A stretch of 64,000 nucleotides of DNA. Origin: JAKACA01 sp052143575 (GTDB taxonomy: Bacteria > Actinomycetota > Acidimicrobiia > Acidimicrobiales > Bog-793). The notes under the pieces were generated by a model. The model saw only the letters and a list, made by a program, of their open reading frames with translations, was not told where the DNA came from and did not search any database. The stretch's first letter is position 1, and the number at the start of each line of letters is the position of its first letter. Of this stretch, positions 62,225-64,000 are shown one piece after another. Made by a program: the position numbers and the translations under genes. The stretch is from contig JBKQSP010000076.1 of assembly GCA_052143575.1 (NCBI GenBank), positions 1 through 64,000 of the forward strand, in the 5' to 3' direction.

Positions 62225-64000
62225 TCAGCTCCTGAGCACAGCCGGCAGCGACGACTCGACGGCGCCGATGCACCGCTGCCGCAGCTCGGCCACCTCGGCA
62301 TCCTTGAGCGTGCGGTCGAGCGCACAGAAGCGCAGGCGGAAGGCGAGGGAGCGTTTCCCGTCCTGCACGCCGGCGCCTCGGTAGACGTCGAACAGCTCGA
62401 CGGACTCGCAGAGCTCCGTGCCGGCGGCCCGCAGGACGCGCTGCACTCGCGCCGCCGGCACGTCGTCGTCGACGATGAAGGCGAGATCGACGTCGCTCGA
62501 GGGGTAGCGGCTCACCGGCAGGGCCTGACCGGAACGGCGGGGAGCAAGCGCCAGGAACCCGAGGTCGAGGTCGAGCCAGCCGATCCGCTCGTGCGGGAGG
62601 CCGAAGGCTACGAGCACGTCCGGGTCGACCTCGCCCACGCAACCGAGCACGAGCTGCTCGCCGGCGACGTCGGCGACGAGCCGACCCGATCGGGCGCCGT
62701 GCAGCCCGGCGAGCTCATGGTCGGCCTCGGGCCCGGCGGGGTCCTGACGGAGATCGACACCGTCGAGCCGGAGGGCGTCCTCGATCACCCGCCAGGCCCG
62801 CACGGCCGAGACGGCCCCGTCGCCTTCGTTTGCGAGGATGAGCGCCAGGCGCTCCCGCTCGCGCGGCAACACCGCGCCATCGCCGGCCTCGGCGAAGACG
62901 TCGCCGATCTCGAAGAGCCGGATGAAGGCGTGGCGGTGGCCCGAGTTGTGGCGGACGGCAGCGAGCAGGCCGGCGAGCAGTCCGGGACGCAGCACGGACT
63001 CCTCGGCCACCATCGGGTTCGTGAGGGCGACGACTCCAGCGGTCCAGCCCGCCCGCGCCTGCTGCACGGGATCGACGATCGAGCTCGTCCACGCCTCGTG
63101 AGCGCCCAGGCCACACAGCAGGCGGCGGAGTCGCCGGCGCAGCTGCTGGACGTCGTCGAGGCGACCGACGTAGGGGGAGCGGCGATCCGTGCGGGCGATG
63201 TTCCGGTACCCGAAGGTGCGGGCGACATCCTCGGCGACATCGACCTCCTGGCGGACATCGGGCCGGAACGAGGGGGCCACGACGTCGAGCAGGCCGGCGG
63301 TGCCGCCGGCGCCGATCGCAACGCCGTCGGGGGAAGGAGCCGCCACCGAGTAGCCGATGGGCTCGAGCAGATCGCCCATTTCGCCCGCCGTCAGCTGCGT
63401 GCCCAGCAAAGCATTCAGGCGAGCCGGCCGCACGCCGACGTGCACCGCCGCGTACGGGACGGGGTTGTCGTCGAGCAGACCGCCCGCAACGACAGGCGGA
63501 ACGACGCCGGCCGCCTCGGCTGCCTGCACGATGAGCTCGCACACGCGCCTGGAGGCGCGGTCGACACCTTCGGGGTCGACGCCGCGTTCGAAACGAATCG
63601 AGGCCTCCGTCCGCAGCCCCACGAAACGGGCCGTGCGCCCGACCGGTAGGCCGGGGAACATGGCGGCCTCGAGCAGGACCCGCGAGGTCGTCTCGTCGAC
63701 CTCGCTCGATCGCCCACCCATGACGCCACCGATGCCGACCGGCTCGTCGTCGACGTTGCAGATGAGGCAGTCGAGGCCGCTCAGGGGTTCACCAGGCCGG
63801 GGCGGCCGCGTGCCGAGCGTTCGGGTCTCGCCGTCGAGGGTCACGATCGTCTCGCCCGGGTGGGCGGCGCGAGCCAGCAGGCCGTGACCGCCGAGACGGT
63901 CGAGGTCGTAGGGGTGGGTCGGCTGCCCGAGCTCGAGCATGACGTAGTTGGAAGCGTCCACGACGGCGTTGATGGGGCGCATGCCGGCGAGGGTGAGTCG
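62225..64000 (-). CDS. pheT: phenylalanyl-tRNA synthetase beta subunit, C-terminal part (5' end outside window)
   Basis: The frame is open to the right edge of the window; 591 residues of roughly 800 are seen. In order: the B3/B4 editing domain (MRPINAVVDASNYVMLELGQ, then GIGGVMGG and GLRTEASIRFERGVDP); the B5 domain (SFRPDVRQEVDVAEDVARTFGY); the catalytic-like core (NPMVAEESVLRPGL, then RLFEIGDVF); and the C-terminal anticodon-binding FDX-ACB domain (VSRYPSSDVDLAFIVDDDV). The N-terminal tRNA-binding domain lies outside. pheS would be expected further right. Confidence 0.96.
   Translation of the reverse strand, partial: RLTLAGMRPINAVVDASNYVMLELGQPTHPYDLDRLGGHGLLARAAHPGETIVTLDGETRTLGTRPPRPGEPLSGLDCLICNVDDEPVGIGGVMGGRSSEVDETTSRVLLEAAMFPGLPVGRTARFVGLRTEASIRFERGVDPEGVDRASRRVCELIVQAAEAAGVVPPVVAGGLLDDNPVPYAAVHVGVRPARLNALLGTQLTAGEMGDLLEPIGYSVAAPSPDGVAIGAGGTAGLLDVVAPSFRPDVRQEVDVAEDVARTFGYRNIARTDRRSPYVGRLDDVQQLRRRLRRLLCGLGAHEAWTSSIVDPVQQARAGWTAGVVALTNPMVAEESVLRPGLLAGLLAAVRHNSGHRHAFIRLFEIGDVFAEAGDGAVLPRERERLALILANEGDGAVSAVRAWRVIEDALRLDGVDLRQDPAGPEADHELAGLHGARSGRLVADVAGEQLVLGCVGEVDPDVLVAFGLPHERIGWLDLDLGFLALAPRRSGQALPVSRYPSSDVDLAFIVDDDVPAARVQRVLRAAGTELCESVELFDVYRGAGVQDGKRSLAFRLRFCALDRTLKDAEVAELRQRCIGAVESSLPAVLRS

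Overview
The window is high-GC DNA with dense, mostly ATGA/GTGA-coupled genes. Many starts are GTG or TTG, and there are two tRNA-Leu genes. A mycothiol-dependent DinB-fold enzyme, an AftD-like arabinofuranosyltransferase, a PdtaR-type ANTAR regulator, a DtxR-family regulator and an actinobacterial rapZ-yvcK-gap-pgk-tpiA-secG block all point to an actinomycete-type genome. A member of the Acidimicrobiia or a neighbouring deep branch is my best guess, but it cannot be proven from sequence reading alone. No rRNA genes and no CRISPR array were seen. No stretch longer than about 300 bases lacks a gene.

Region by region: (1) 1-2509 is the right end of an integrated mobile element: the C-terminus of a MobF/TrwC-type relaxase, a 61-codon ORF and a large serine recombinase whose stop codon lies inside tRNA-Leu(GAG). 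(2) 2645-12610, minus strand: uvrC, a SAM methyltransferase, rapZ, yvcK, gap, pgk, tpiA, secG and a solute-binding lipoprotein. This is lower glycolysis plus cell-wall/carbon control genes, with whiA absent from its usual place. (3) 12730-19615: nadA and a mycothiol-dependent enzyme (plus strand), facing uvrB-uvrA (minus strand). With uvrC, the whole UvrABC excinuclease lies within 9 kb. (4) 19794-32196: envelope glycan genes (OafA-type acyltransferase, AftD-like giant membrane protein, GT4 glycosyltransferase, UGM-like flavoprotein, GT39-like glycosyltransferase), with coaE among them. (5) 32310-38234: a complete five-gene oligopeptide/dipeptide-type ABC importer. (6) 38325-45793: rpsA and polA; a DtxR-family repressor with altered metal ligands; an amidase-like protein lacking one zinc histidine; PdtaR; and a coiled-coil protein. 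(7) 45869-48960: an ECF transporter in which a membrane domain and two ATPases are one polypeptide. (8) 49084-50438: tRNA-Leu(CAA), a small coiled-coil protein and an EEP-family hydrolase. (9) 50597-56680: the type II fatty acid synthesis operon fabD-fabH-fabG-acpP-fabF, followed by a UbiB/ABC1 kinase-like gene. (10) 56699-58848: a three-gene cassette of a small Tat-signal protein, a DUF4331 protein and a His-rich protein. (11) 58978-61599: a TetR regulator divergent from a drug-type ABC exporter, with two 20-bp operators between them. (12) 61796-64000: an unrecognised 140-aa protein and the 3' part of pheT.

The observations most worth checking are: the recombinase/tRNA overlap; the Tat/DUF4331/His-rich cassette; the FabD with a C-terminal biotinyl/lipoyl-like domain; the altered metal sites in the DtxR-family and amidase proteins; and the missing whiA.
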